Shown here one piece after another: positions 43,432 to 51,412 of a stretch of DNA of 64,000 nucleotides; the stretch's first letter is position 1; every line of letters starts with the position of its first letter. Source of the stretch: Inhella proteolytica (lineage in GTDB: Bacteria > Pseudomonadota > Gammaproteobacteria > Burkholderiales > Burkholderiaceae_C); assembly GCF_016093275.1 (NCBI RefSeq), contig NZ_JAEDAK010000002.1:62001-126000 (forward strand), written 5' to 3'. The translations under genes and the position numbers were made by a program. Below the pieces are notes generated by a model that did no database searches, was not told the origin of the DNA, and saw nothing but the letters and a program-made list of their open reading frames with translations.

Positions 43432-44436
43432 ATGAACCAGCAGATCCTGTCGCAAGACGAAGTCGACGCACTCCTCCAGGGCATCACCGGCGAAAGCCAG
43501 AAGCTCGAGGAAGAGGAAGTCGCGGAAGGTGGCATACGTGAGTACAACCTCGCGAGCCAGGAACGCATCGTGCGTGGGCGCATGCCCACGATGGAAATCA
43601 TCAACGAGCGCTTCGCCCGCAACATCCGCGTCGGCCTGTTCAACTTCATCCGCAAGAGCCCGGAAGTCGCCATCGGCGGTATCAAGGTGCAGAAGTACAG
43701 CCACTTTCTGCGCGAGATCGTCGTCCCGACGAACTTCAACATCATGTCGGTCAAGCCGCTGCGCGGCAACGGCCTGATCGTTTGCGACCCGACCCTGGTG
43801 TTCGCCGTCATCGACTCCCTGTTCGGCGGCGTCGGCAAGTTCCACGCACGCATCGAGGGCCGTGATTTTTCCCCAACCGAGCAGCGCGTCATCACGCGCC
43901 TGGTGGAAGTGATCTGCGCCGAGTACCACAAGGCCTGGCGCGGCATCTACCCGCTGGAGCTGGAATACCAACGCAGCGAGATGCAGCCGCAGTTCGCCAC
44001 CATCGCCACGCCGAGCGAGATCGTCGTGTCCAGCAGCTTCACGCTGGAAGTGGGCGAGACCACCGGCACGATCTACTTCTGCATCCCCTACTCCACGCTG
44101 GAGCCGATCCGCGACGTGCTCTACAGCACCACGCAGGGCGACTCCTCCGAACCCGACCGGCGCTGGATCAACCTGCTGAAGACGCAGATCCAGGCCGCCG
44201 AGGTGGAACTGGTGGCGGAGCTGGGCACCGCCCCGGCCACCATCGAGCAGCTGCTCGCGCTGAAACCCGGCGATTTCATCGAACTGGACCTGGAGCCCAT
44301 GATCAAGGCCAAGGTCGATGGGGTACCGGTGTTCGACTGCCAGTACGGCACCAGCAACAACCGCTACGCGATCAAGATCCACGAAATGCTGACCGGGTCC
44401 ACCCAATCCTGGTTGGGAGCACGCCATGACACCTGA
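43432..44436 (+). CDS. fliM: Flagellar motor switch protein FliM
   Basis: FliM is the C-ring subunit that binds CheY-P. The 334-residue product has the N-terminal CheY-binding peptide (ILSQDEVDALLQGITG at residues 5-20), the CheC-like middle domain and a FliN-like C-terminal domain (DFIELDLEPMIKAKVDG). The peptide is a direct CheY-P contact. fliM overlaps fliN by 11 bases. Confidence 0.97.
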   Translation: MNQQILSQDEVDALLQGITGESQKLEEEEVAEGGIREYNLASQERIVRGRMPTMEIINERFARNIRVGLFNFIRKSPEVAIGGIKVQKYSHFLREIVVPTNFNIMSVKPLRGNGLIVCDPTLVFAVIDSLFGGVGKFHARIEGRDFSPTEQRVITRLVEVICAEYHKAWRGIYPLELEYQRSEMQPQFATIATPSEIVVSSSFTLEVGETTGTIYFCIPYSTLEPIRDVLYSTTQGDSSEPDRRWINLLKTQIQAAEVELVAELGTAPATIEQLLALKPGDFIELDLEPMIKAKVDGVPVFDCQYGTSNNRYAIKIHEMLTGSTQSWLGARHDT

Positions 44437-44875
44437 CGATCCTTCAACTGGCGGCGACGACCAGGACGCCCTGGCGGCCGAATGGGCTGCGGCCCTGGCG
44501 GAGGCAGGGGGCGGCGGCGCGGCCGTGGCCGAAGAGGTGCAGACGCCGGCCGAGCAGGTGGCGCCAGCGGCCTTCAACAACTTTGCGCCCACCTCGCTGC
44601 CCAGCACCGGCAACGACATCAACATGATCCTGGACATCCCGGTCCAGCTGACGGTTGAACTGGGCCGCACGCGCATCCCGATCAAGAACATCCTGCAGCT
44701 GGCTCAAGGATCCGTGGTGGAGCTGGACGCACTGGCCGGCGAGCCGATGGACGTGCTGGTGAACGGCTATCTGATCGCCCAGGGCGAGGTGGTGGTGGTG
44801 AACGACAAGTTCGGCATCCGCCTGACCGACATCGTCACCCCCAGCGAACGCATGCGCCGGCTGTCCAAGGCCTGA
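44426..44875 (+). CDS. fliN: Flagellar motor switch protein FliN
   Basis: FliN forms the base of the C-ring. The 149-residue product has an acidic alanine/glutamine-rich N-terminal half and the conserved C-terminal SpoA domain (DIPVQLTVELGRTRIPIKNI and LNGYLIAQGEVVVVN-type sequence, here VNGYLIAQGEVVVVND). It overlaps fliM, so co-translation is likely. Confidence 0.96.
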   Translation: MTPDDPSTGGDDQDALAAEWAAALAEAGGGGAAVAEEVQTPAEQVAPAAFNNFAPTSLPSTGNDINMILDIPVQLTVELGRTRIPIKNILQLAQGSVVELDALAGEPMDVLVNGYLIAQGEVVVVNDKFGIRLTDIVTPSERMRRLSKA

Positions 44876-44887
44876 GTTCCGCGCAAA

Positions 44888-44957
44888 CGCCCGATCAACG
44901 GGCGCTTCCCTCCCCATTCCCGGCGATTGCGGGCCTCCAGGCCCGCGAAGAATCGCC
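44888..44957 (+). promoter_or_regulatory. Two hairpins in the fliN-fliO gap, the second at the fliO start
   Basis: A first hairpin CGCCCG-ATCAA-CGGGCG lies at 44888-44904. A second, 14-pair stem joins GGCGATT+GCGGGCC (44922-44935) to GGCCCGC (44940-44946) and, after a GAAG bulge, AATCGCC (44951-44957), ending three bases before the fliO ATG. The GAAG bulge is the only Shine-Dalgarno-like sequence, so the structure may gate fliO translation. Inferred from sequence only. Confidence 0.55.
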
Positions 44958-44960
44958 GAC

Positions 44961-45296
44961 ATGGGTTCTTCCTCTTTCGTTCCGGCGCTGTGGTTCCTGG
45001 CCGTCCTGGCCCTGATCCCGCTCGCGCTCTGGCTGCTCAAGCGCTCGCCGCTGCAGGGCCTGAACGCCCAGGGCGGCGTGCGCGTGGTGGGCAGCACCTT
45101 TCTGGGCCCGAACCAGCGCCTGATCACCGTGGCGCTGGGCGAGGGCGAGGCACGCCGCCACCTGCTGCTGGGCGTGACGGCCCAGAACATCCAGTTCCTG
45201 CAGGAGCTGCAGCCGGGTGAGTGCCCGGCCGCGGTGGCCGCCCCGGCCCCCAGCTTTGCTGCCCTGCTGGCGCGCGCACGCCTGCCCAAGTCATGA
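44961..45296 (+). CDS. fliO: Flagellar export-gate assembly protein FliO
   Basis: FliO helps assemble the FliPQR export gate. The 111-residue product has one N-terminal membrane helix ([20 protein letters not shown]) and a SpoA-related soluble part ([20 protein letters not shown] and [20 protein letters not shown]). FliO is poorly conserved; context between fliN and fliP supports it. It overlaps fliP by four bases. Confidence 0.9.
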   Translation: MGSSSFVPALWFLAVLALIPLALWLLKRSPLQGLNAQGGVRVVGSTFLGPNQRLITVALGEGEARRHLLLGVTAQNIQFLQELQPGECPAAVAAPAPSFAALLARARLPKS

Positions 45297-46039
45297 AGCG
45301 CGGCCTGTTCGTGCTGGGCGCCCTGCTGGCCAGCGGCCTGGCGCTGGCCCAGACCGCCACGCCGGGCGGCAATCTGCCGCTGCTCGTCGGCCAGGGGGCC
45401 GGCAGCACCAGCTACTCGGTCCCCATCCAGACCCTGCTGTTCTTCACCGCCCTGGGCTTCCTGCCCGCGGTGATCCTGATGATGACGGGCTTCACCCGCA
45501 TCGCCATCGTGCTATCGCTGATGCGTCAGGCCCTGGGCACGCAGAGTGCGCCGCCCAATCAGGTCATCATCGGTCTGTCGCTGTTCCTGACCTTCTTCGT
45601 CATGAGCCCGACGCTGGACCGCGTCTACAACGAGGCCTGGCTGCCCTACTCCACCGGCCAGATCGCCTTCCCGGAGGCGCTCGACAAGGCACAAGCGCCG
45701 ATGCGCGGCTTCATGCTCAAGCAGACCCGCCAGAGCGACCTGGCGCTGTTCTCGCGCCTGGGCAAGGTGGATCCGTCCATCAAGCCCGAGCAGGTGCCGT
45801 TCTCGGTGCTGGTGCCGGCCTTCGTGACGAGCGAGCTCAAGACCGCCTTTCAGATTGGCTTCCTGATCTTCATCCCCTTCCTGGTGATCGACATGATCGT
45901 CGCCAGCGTGCTGATGAGCCTGGGGATGATGATGCTGTCGCCGGTGCTGGTGGCCCTGCCCTTCAAGCTGATGCTCTTCGTGCTGGCCGATGGCTGGAAC
46001 CTGCTGATCGGCTCGCTGGCCGCCTCCTTCAACACCTAG
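45293..46039 (+). CDS. fliP: Flagellar export gate protein FliP
   Basis: FliP forms the ring of the type III export gate. The 248-residue product has a cleavable signal ([20 protein letters not shown]), then the core helices ([40 protein letters not shown] and [20 protein letters not shown]). The start at 45293 overlaps the fliO stop in ATGA; a longer frame from 45221 runs inside fliO and is rejected. Confidence 0.96.
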   Translation: MKRGLFVLGALLASGLALAQTATPGGNLPLLVGQGAGSTSYSVPIQTLLFFTALGFLPAVILMMTGFTRIAIVLSLMRQALGTQSAPPNQVIIGLSLFLTFFVMSPTLDRVYNEAWLPYSTGQIAFPEALDKAQAPMRGFMLKQTRQSDLALFSRLGKVDPSIKPEQVPFSVLVPAFVTSELKTAFQIGFLIFIPFLVIDMIVASVLMSLGMMMLSPVLVALPFKLMLFVLADGWNLLIGSLAASFNT

Positions 46040-46049
46040 CGGAGCCGCC

Positions 46050-46319
46050 ATGGATGCCCAACAAGTCTTCACCGTCGGCCAGCAGGCGCTGTGGATGCTG
46101 ATGATCGTGGCCGCGCCGATCCTGATCGTGGTGCTGGTGGTCGGCGTCGTCATCTCGGTGCTGCAGGCGGCCACGCAGATCAACGAGGCCACGCTCTCTT
46201 TCGTGCCCAAGATGCTGGCCGCCATTGCCACGCTGGCCATCGCCGGGCCCTGGATGCTGAGCACGCTGGTGGAGTACATCCAGCGCGTGCTGCAGTCCAT
46301 TCCAACGGCCATCGGGTAG
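46050..46319 (+). CDS. fliQ: Flagellar export gate protein FliQ
   Basis: FliQ is a two-helix component of the export gate. The 89-residue product has two membrane spans (LWMLMIVAAPILIVVLVVGV and FVPKMLAAIATLAIAGPWML) and the characteristic LQAATQINEATLSF between them. It follows fliP by ten bases and precedes fliR. Confidence 0.96.
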   Translation: MDAQQVFTVGQQALWMLMIVAAPILIVVLVVGVVISVLQAATQINEATLSFVPKMLAAIATLAIAGPWMLSTLVEYIQRVLQSIPTAIG

Positions 46320-46323
46320 TCAG

Positions 46324-47088
46324 GTGATCAGCTTCAGCGAAGCCCAGATCCTGGCCTGGCTGAATCCGCTGCTCTGGCCCTTCCTGCGTTGTCTGGCGCT
46401 GTTCGCCGGCATGCCGCTGTTCAGCCAGCGCAATGTGCCCATGCCGGTGCGCGTGGGTCTGGCGCTGTTCTTCGCCGTGGCCTCGCAAGCCGCCCTGCCG
46501 CCCATGCCGGTGCTGCCTCTGGACAGCCCGCCGCTGCTGGTGCTGCTGATCGCGCAGCAGCTGCTGATCGGCCTGGCCATGGGCTTTGCCGTGCGCCTGG
46601 TGTTCGCGGCGCTGGAGTTCGCCGGGGAAATCGTCGGCCTGCAGATGGGCCTGAACTTCGCCGGCTTCTTCGACCCCGCCACCGGCATGCAGGGCACGGC
46701 CACGGCGCGCTTCTTCGGCACCCTGGTGGCCTTCCTGTTCATCGCCACCAATGGCCATCTGCTGCTGATCCAGGCACTGGCGCAGAGCTTTCACGCCTTT
46801 CCGGTCGGTACCGAACCCTTCGCCTTCTTGCGCGCCACCGCGCCGCAGGCCTGGGGGGCGGAAATCTTCCGCGCCGGGCTGTGGATCGCGCTGCCGGTGG
46901 TGGCCCTGCTGCTGTTCGTCAATCTGGCGCTGGGCGTGGTGTCGCGCGTGGCGCCGCAGATCCATGTGTTCGCGGTGGGTTTTCCGCTCACGGTCAGCAT
47001 CGGTCTGCTGGGTCTTGTGGCCACGCTGCCGCTGATGCAGGTGCCGCTGGAGACCACGCTGGCGCGCCTGCTGGCGGGCTTTACCTGA
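46324..47088 (+). CDS. fliR: Flagellar export gate protein FliR (GTG start)
   Basis: FliR completes the FliPQR gate. The 254-residue product has six hydrophobic helices, including FLRCLALFAGMPLFSQRNVP and AVRLVFAALEFAGEIVGLQM with MGLNFAGFFDPATGMQ. The start codon is GTG at 46324, four bases after the fliQ stop. Its stop overlaps the oppositely directed yfiR-like gene by eight bases. Confidence 0.95.
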   Translation: MISFSEAQILAWLNPLLWPFLRCLALFAGMPLFSQRNVPMPVRVGLALFFAVASQAALPPMPVLPLDSPPLLVLLIAQQLLIGLAMGFAVRLVFAALEFAGEIVGLQMGLNFAGFFDPATGMQGTATARFFGTLVAFLFIATNGHLLLIQALAQSFHAFPVGTEPFAFLRATAPQAWGAEIFRAGLWIALPVVALLLFVNLALGVVSRVAPQIHVFAVGFPLTVSIGLLGLVATLPLMQVPLETTLARLLAGFT

Positions 47089-47590
47089 CCTCGCGCGCGA
47101 GCTTGAGCATCTGGCTGGACAGCGCCAGGCCGCGGCGGCGTGCCTCGGTCTGGTTGATGCTGAAGGCCAGGCCCTGCGGCTCGGTCAGCAGGGCGATGCT
47201 GGCGCCGGCGCGCAGCGACTCGGGCGCCAGGCCCACCACCAGCACCGGGGCCTCCCCCAGGCCCTCCACCCAACGGCGCAGGCTGGCCGGCTCGCTCTGG
47301 CCCAGCACCAGCACCTGGCAGTGCTGGGCGGCATCGCGCGGGCTCTCCACCTCGCGGTAGCGCAGCGGCGCCGTGCCACGGCTGCGCACGCTGAGCTGGC
47401 GCAGCGCCTGCTCGGCCGCCCCCAGTTGCACGCCGCACAGCGTCAGCCCGCCCTGGGGTGGGTTCGGCCATTCGGTGAACTGGGAAAAGCGGTAGACGAA
47501 GGCGGCGCGCAGGCGCGCTTCCTCGGGCAGCTCGATCTGCGCCACGGCCGGCAGGGCCAGGGCCAGGCAGAGCAGCAGGGCCGGTTTCAT
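47081..47590 (-). CDS. YfiR-like periplasmic protein (DUF4154)
   Basis: The 169-residue product has a signal peptide (MKPALLLCLALALPAVAQ) and a DUF4154/YfiR core (LRAAFVYRFSQFTEWPN, LTLCGVQLGAAEQALRQL, CQVLVLGQS). In the Pseudomonas YfiBNR system YfiR sits in the periplasm and represses the cyclase YfiN. Here the same operon encodes a YfiN-like cyclase, so the pairing is natural, but YfiB is missing and a TonB-dependent receptor sits between them. The ATG at 47590 overlaps the receptor stop (ATGA). A longer in-frame start in the neighbouring gene is rejected. Confidence 0.85.
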   Translation of the reverse strand: MKPALLLCLALALPAVAQIELPEEARLRAAFVYRFSQFTEWPNPPQGGLTLCGVQLGAAEQALRQLSVRSRGTAPLRYREVESPRDAAQHCQVLVLGQSEPASLRRWVEGLGEAPVLVVGLAPESLRAGASIALLTEPQGLAFSINQTEARRRGLALSSQMLKLAREVR

Positions 47591-49533
47591 GGCCCGAAGC
47601 GCCAGTCGAAGCCGAGCCAGACCACCCGGCCCTCGTGCTCGGAAGGCGGCCCGCCGGACACACCCGGTGCATCCCAGTAGCGCCGCCCGGCCAGGTTGCG
47701 CAGGCCCAGGAAGACCTCGCCGCCCTGCGGGTGCTCCCACTGCAGATGGGCGTGCAGCAGCGCGTGGCCGGGCAGGCTGTAGGCCTCGGCCTGGCGGCGC
47801 TGCACCGCGCTGCCGTGCAGGGCCAGGCGCCAGCCCGCACCCAGCGGGTGCCAGGCGCGCCAGCCCGCCAGGCCGTGCGGGCTGTTGCTCAGTTCGCTCC
47901 CACTGGCATAGCGGCTGCGCTGCAGCGCCAGCCACAGTTGGGCGCTGCCGCCCTGGCCCCAGCGGCCGTCCAGCTGGGCCTCCAGCCCCTTGCTGCGCAC
48001 GGGTTCGCTGGCGCTGTAGAAGCTGGCCTCGGGGCCGGCGTCGATGAGGTTGCGGATGCGCCCCACATAGGCCACCAGGCGGTAGCGCCAACGCGGGCTC
48101 AGCGGCGCGTCCCAGGCCGCCTCCAGGCTGCGGATGCGCTCGGGTGGCGGCACCGGGATGTCCTGGAACTCGTTGGTCAGGATTTCGCTGCGGTTCGGCG
48201 CCCGGAAGGCATTGCCCAGGCTGAGCTTGAACTGCCGGCCCTGTTCGTCCGCCGCGCTGTAGGCCAGGCGCGGGCTGAGGCGGCTGCCCTGGCCGCGCAC
48301 GGCGTCGTGCCGCAGGCCCAGCAGCAGGTGCTGGCGCGGCGCCAGCGTCCAGCTGTCCTGCACGAACAGGCCGATGCGGCGGCTGCGCCGGTCTACCCCC
48401 TCGTCCTCCTGGCCGGCGATGAAGTAGCGGATGCGCTGCTGGCGGTCGCGCTGCACCTCGGCGCCCAGCATCAGCTCGTGGCGCTCACCCAGCGGGCCGG
48501 CGGCACGGGCCTCCAGCAGGTCCCAACGGCCGCGCGTCTCGTACAGGAACACGCCGCGGCGCCCGCTGGCGCTGACGAAGGGCTCGTCGTTGCGGTAGAC
48601 CAGCAGCTGCTTGGCGCCGGCCAGCTGCAGCTGCCAGCCCGCGCCCAGATCGCCCTCCCAGCTGGCATGGCCGTAGTGGATGCGGGTGCGGTCCAGGCCC
48701 TGGCCCAGCTCGCCGTCATCGTCGGACGGGTTCAGTGGGGTGGGCAGGCCGTGCACGCGGTCCACCGTGCCGACGCGCAGCATCAGGCCGCGGTACAGGC
48801 CATAGAGGTTGAAGCGCTCGGCACGGTCCCAGTTGAGCTCGCGCGCGGCGCTGCTGCGCTTGAGCGGATCGGGGTCGGGCACGGTCAAGGGCAGGCGCTG
48901 GCCCCACCAGCGGCTGAAAGCCAGGCCCCATTCATTGCCACTTTCCAGCCGCTGCGCCCAGCTGGCGCTGGCGGTGCGGTTGAGCTGCTCGCCCAGCGTG
49001 GCGCGCACGCGCAGGCCGCGCGCCTGGTTGGCGCGCTGGGTGATGACGTTGAGCACGCCCAGAAAGGCGTTATTGCCATAGAGCGCCGAGCCCGAGCCGG
49101 GCGTGAACTCGACGCGCTCGATCTGGCTGACCTCGACGAGGAAGTCCTGGTCGATCTGGCCGGCGTCGTAGATGTTCTCGTTCAGGCGCAGGCCGTCGAG
49201 CAGGAAGAGCACGCGCGAGTTCAGGTCGCCCGGCCGGCCCAGGCCGCGCACGCCCACCTGGGTGAACAGCCCGTCTTCGCTGAGGTAGACGCCGGGGAAG
49301 AGCTGCAGGATGTCGGCCAGGCTGCGCAGGCCCAGGCGCTGGATGTCCTGGCGCGTCACCACATGGGTGACGCCGGGCGCGGCGGAGCCGCTCTGGGCCA
49401 GGCGCGCGGCGGTGCTGACGCCGAGCTCGGCGCTGGGCCGGTCCAGCTCCTGGCGCAGCAGCTCCTCCAGCGTGGGTTCGGCCGCCGCGGCGCCGGCCGC
49501 CAGCATCAGCAGGGCGGGCAGCAGCGTTTTCAT
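47587..49533 (-). CDS. TonB-dependent outer-membrane receptor in a YfiR/YfiN operon
   Basis: The 648-residue product has a signal peptide (MKTLLPALLMLAAGAAAA), a plug domain (VTRQDIQRLGLRSLADILQL, then GVYLSEDGLFTQVGVRGLGR and IERVEFTPGSGSALYGNNAF) and a long region of alternating strands for a 22-strand barrel ending near FDWRFGP. The substrate is unknown; no siderophore or sugar gene is near. Plug and barrel are complete. The neighbours are a YfiN-like cyclase (upstream) and a YfiR-like protein (downstream), so a signalling function, reporting a ligand or the state of the outer membrane to cyclic-di-GMP synthesis, is plausible. Both ends overlap by four bases. Confidence 0.9.
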   Translation of the reverse strand: MKTLLPALLMLAAGAAAAEPTLEELLRQELDRPSAELGVSTAARLAQSGSAAPGVTHVVTRQDIQRLGLRSLADILQLFPGVYLSEDGLFTQVGVRGLGRPGDLNSRVLFLLDGLRLNENIYDAGQIDQDFLVEVSQIERVEFTPGSGSALYGNNAFLGVLNVITQRANQARGLRVRATLGEQLNRTASASWAQRLESGNEWGLAFSRWWGQRLPLTVPDPDPLKRSSAARELNWDRAERFNLYGLYRGLMLRVGTVDRVHGLPTPLNPSDDDGELGQGLDRTRIHYGHASWEGDLGAGWQLQLAGAKQLLVYRNDEPFVSASGRRGVFLYETRGRWDLLEARAAGPLGERHELMLGAEVQRDRQQRIRYFIAGQEDEGVDRRSRRIGLFVQDSWTLAPRQHLLLGLRHDAVRGQGSRLSPRLAYSAADEQGRQFKLSLGNAFRAPNRSEILTNEFQDIPVPPPERIRSLEAAWDAPLSPRWRYRLVAYVGRIRNLIDAGPEASFYSASEPVRSKGLEAQLDGRWGQGGSAQLWLALQRSRYASGSELSNSPHGLAGWRAWHPLGAGWRLALHGSAVQRRQAEAYSLPGHALLHAHLQWEHPQGGEVFLGLRNLAGRRYWDAPGVSGGPPSEHEGRVVWLGFDWRFGP

Positions 49534-50777
49534 GGCGTGGCGATGCGGTAGCAGTTCTTGCCAGCCGCCTTGGCGGCGTACATGGCGGCGTCGGCCTGGC
49601 GCAGCAGGGCCGCGGCCTCCTGGCCATGCTGGGGTGCGATGGCACCGCCGATGCTCGCACCCAGTGGCATGGCTTGGCCGCGCACCTGCAGCGGCGCGCT
49701 CACGGCCGCAATCAGCCGCCCGGCCAGCTGCTCCAGCGTGGCCGCGCTGTGCAGCGGCGCCACCAGCAGCGCGAACTCGTCGCCGCCCAGGCGGAACAGG
49801 GTGTCCTGATCCCGCAGCACGCTGGAGAGGCGCTGCGTGGCCTCGATCAGCACCTCGTCGCCCGCCGCATGACCCAGCTGGTCGTTGATGGCCTTGAAAT
49901 GGTCCAGGTCAATGAACAGCAGGCCCAGGGCCTGCAGGCCGTGCTGCACCTCGATCACCTGGCGCTCCAGCTCAATGTCGAAGGAGAGCCGGTTGGGCAG
50001 GCCAGTCAGGTGGTCGCGGTGCGCCAGTTGGCGCAGCGCCAGACCGTCCTGCCGCTGCTGCTGCAGCTGCTGGTGCAGGTCCTGGTGCCAGACCTGAATG
50101 CGGCGCAGCATCTCGTTCACCTGGCCGGCCAGCCGCCCTACCTCGTCACCATGCACCACGGCGGCACGCAGGCCGTAGTCCTGCGTCGTGGCCACGCGCT
50201 CGGTCAGCTCGGCCAGCGCCACCAGCGGCGCCAGCGCACGCCGCTGCACCCAGCGCAGGGCCAGCGCCGCCAGCAGCAGGGCCAGCAACAGCAAGGCCAG
50301 GCCGCCGAGCCAGATGCGCGCCATCATGGCCTCCAGCCCGGCCTGGGCCTCGCGCCAATGCAGGGCGCCGATCGGCTCGTTCTGCAGCACGATGGGTACG
50401 CGCAACTCGAAGGCCTGGCCGAAGCCGGGCAGCCGCGCCAGCGTCGCCACCTGGGCGCGCGAGCGCCAGTGCGCGAAGCTGCGGCCCTGGACGTCAAGCA
50501 GCTGCAGCTCGCGCAGGTCGGCACGCCGCCCAGCCACCTCGTCAAGCTGGATCTGCGCCGCGCGCGGGTCCTGGAAGGCGAGCATGGGCGCGAGGTTCTG
50601 CGCCAGCAGGGTGGCGGCCGCACCGGCCGCCTCGCGCTGCTGGGCCCGCGCCGTGTAGTAGGCCATGCCTTGCACGAGCACGAAGCTCAGGAACAGGGTC
50701 AGGGCCAGCACCCCGACATTCAGACGCGTCAGCCGCTGAACCAGCGAGCCGCGCCCGAGCCGGGGGTTGGCAGTCAT
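49530..50777 (-). CDS. YfiN-like membrane diguanylate cyclase
   Basis: The 415-residue product has two membrane helices (about 18-40 and 153-173) that flank a periplasmic CHASE8-like domain with AAATLLAQNLAPMLAFQDPR. A HAMP region (about 173-225) leads to a GGDEF domain with signature at 331-335 and a spaced RDQD inhibitory site. This is the YfiN/TpbB/DgcN layout. In Pseudomonas YfiN is held inactive by periplasmic YfiR and released through YfiB. Here yfiR-like and yfiN-like genes are in one operon with a TonB-dependent receptor, so control from the outer membrane is likely. It overlaps the response regulator by four bases. Confidence 0.9.
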   Translation of the reverse strand: MTANPRLGRGSLVQRLTRLNVGVLALTLFLSFVLVQGMAYYTARAQQREAAGAAATLLAQNLAPMLAFQDPRAAQIQLDEVAGRRADLRELQLLDVQGRSFAHWRSRAQVATLARLPGFGQAFELRVPIVLQNEPIGALHWREAQAGLEAMMARIWLGGLALLLLALLLAALALRWVQRRALAPLVALAELTERVATTQDYGLRAAVVHGDEVGRLAGQVNEMLRRIQVWHQDLHQQLQQQRQDGLALRQLAHRDHLTGLPNRLSFDIELERQVIEVQHGLQALGLLFIDLDHFKAINDQLGHAAGDEVLIEATQRLSSVLRDQDTLFRLGGDEFALLVAPLHSAATLEQLAGRLIAAVSAPLQVRGQAMPLGASIGGAIAPQHGQEAAALLRQADAAMYAAKAAGKNCYRIATP

Positions 50778-51412
50778 CCCTGCACGAGGCCTTGCCGGAT
50801 CGCGTACACCGTCAGCTCGGAGTTGTTGGTGAGGCCGAGCTTTTCCAGCACGCGGGCACGGTAGACGCTGACGGTCTTGGGGCTGAGCAGCAGCTCCTCG
50901 GCGATGTCCGACAGGCGCCGGCCGGAGGCGATCATGACCAGCGTCTGCAGCTCGCGATCGGAGAGCTTGTGGTGAGCCTGCTCGGGCTGCGGCGCGGTCA
51001 GGTTCTCCACCAGCATCTGGGCGATCTCGGGCGTCACGTACTTGCGCCCCTGCGCCACCATGCGCACGGCCTGCACCAGCTCGGCCGGGTCGCCGCCCTT
51101 GTTCACGTAGCCGAAGGCGCCGGCGCGCAGGCTGCGAATGGCGTACTGCTCCTCGGGGTACATCGAGACCACCAGGGTGCGCGGCGCATCGGCGTCGTCC
51201 TTCAGCACATGCAACACGTCCAGGCCGCTGCGCCCGGGCAGGTTGATGTCGAGCAGCAGCACATCCGGCCGCGGGCCGGTGCGCAGGGCCTCGCGCAGGC
51301 TGCCGTAATCGCCCACCTCGCCCACCACCTCGATGTCGCCGGCGTCGATCAGGGTGTCGCGCATGCCGCGCCGGATCAGCGCGTGGTCGTCGCAGAGCAG
51401 CACGCGGATCAT
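50774..51412 (-). CDS. NarL/FixJ-family response regulator
   Basis: The 212-residue protein has a receiver domain with D55 in DVLLLDINLPGRSG and a LuxR-type helix-turn-helix (SDRELQTLVMIASGRRLSDI, then AEELLLSPKTVSVYRARVLE and KLGLTNNSEL). It should bind DNA when phosphorylated by the kinase next to it. The ATG at 51412 overlaps the kinase stop (ATGA); a longer in-frame start 39 codons upstream lies in the kinase gene. Targets are unknown; the operon itself is a likely one. Confidence 0.9.
   Translation of the reverse strand: MIRVLLCDDHALIRRGMRDTLIDAGDIEVVGEVGDYGSLREALRTGPRPDVLLLDINLPGRSGLDVLHVLKDDADAPRTLVVSMYPEEQYAIRSLRAGAFGYVNKGGDPAELVQAVRMVAQGRKYVTPEIAQMLVENLTAPQPEQAHHKLSDRELQTLVMIASGRRLSDIAEELLLSPKTVSVYRARVLEKLGLTNNSELTVYAIRQGLVQG

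Noticed and set aside
47591-48091. N-terminal extension of the YfiR-like protein into the receptor gene
   Set aside because: The region is in the wrong frame of the receptor and has low-complexity composition; the signal peptide begins at the ATG at 47590.
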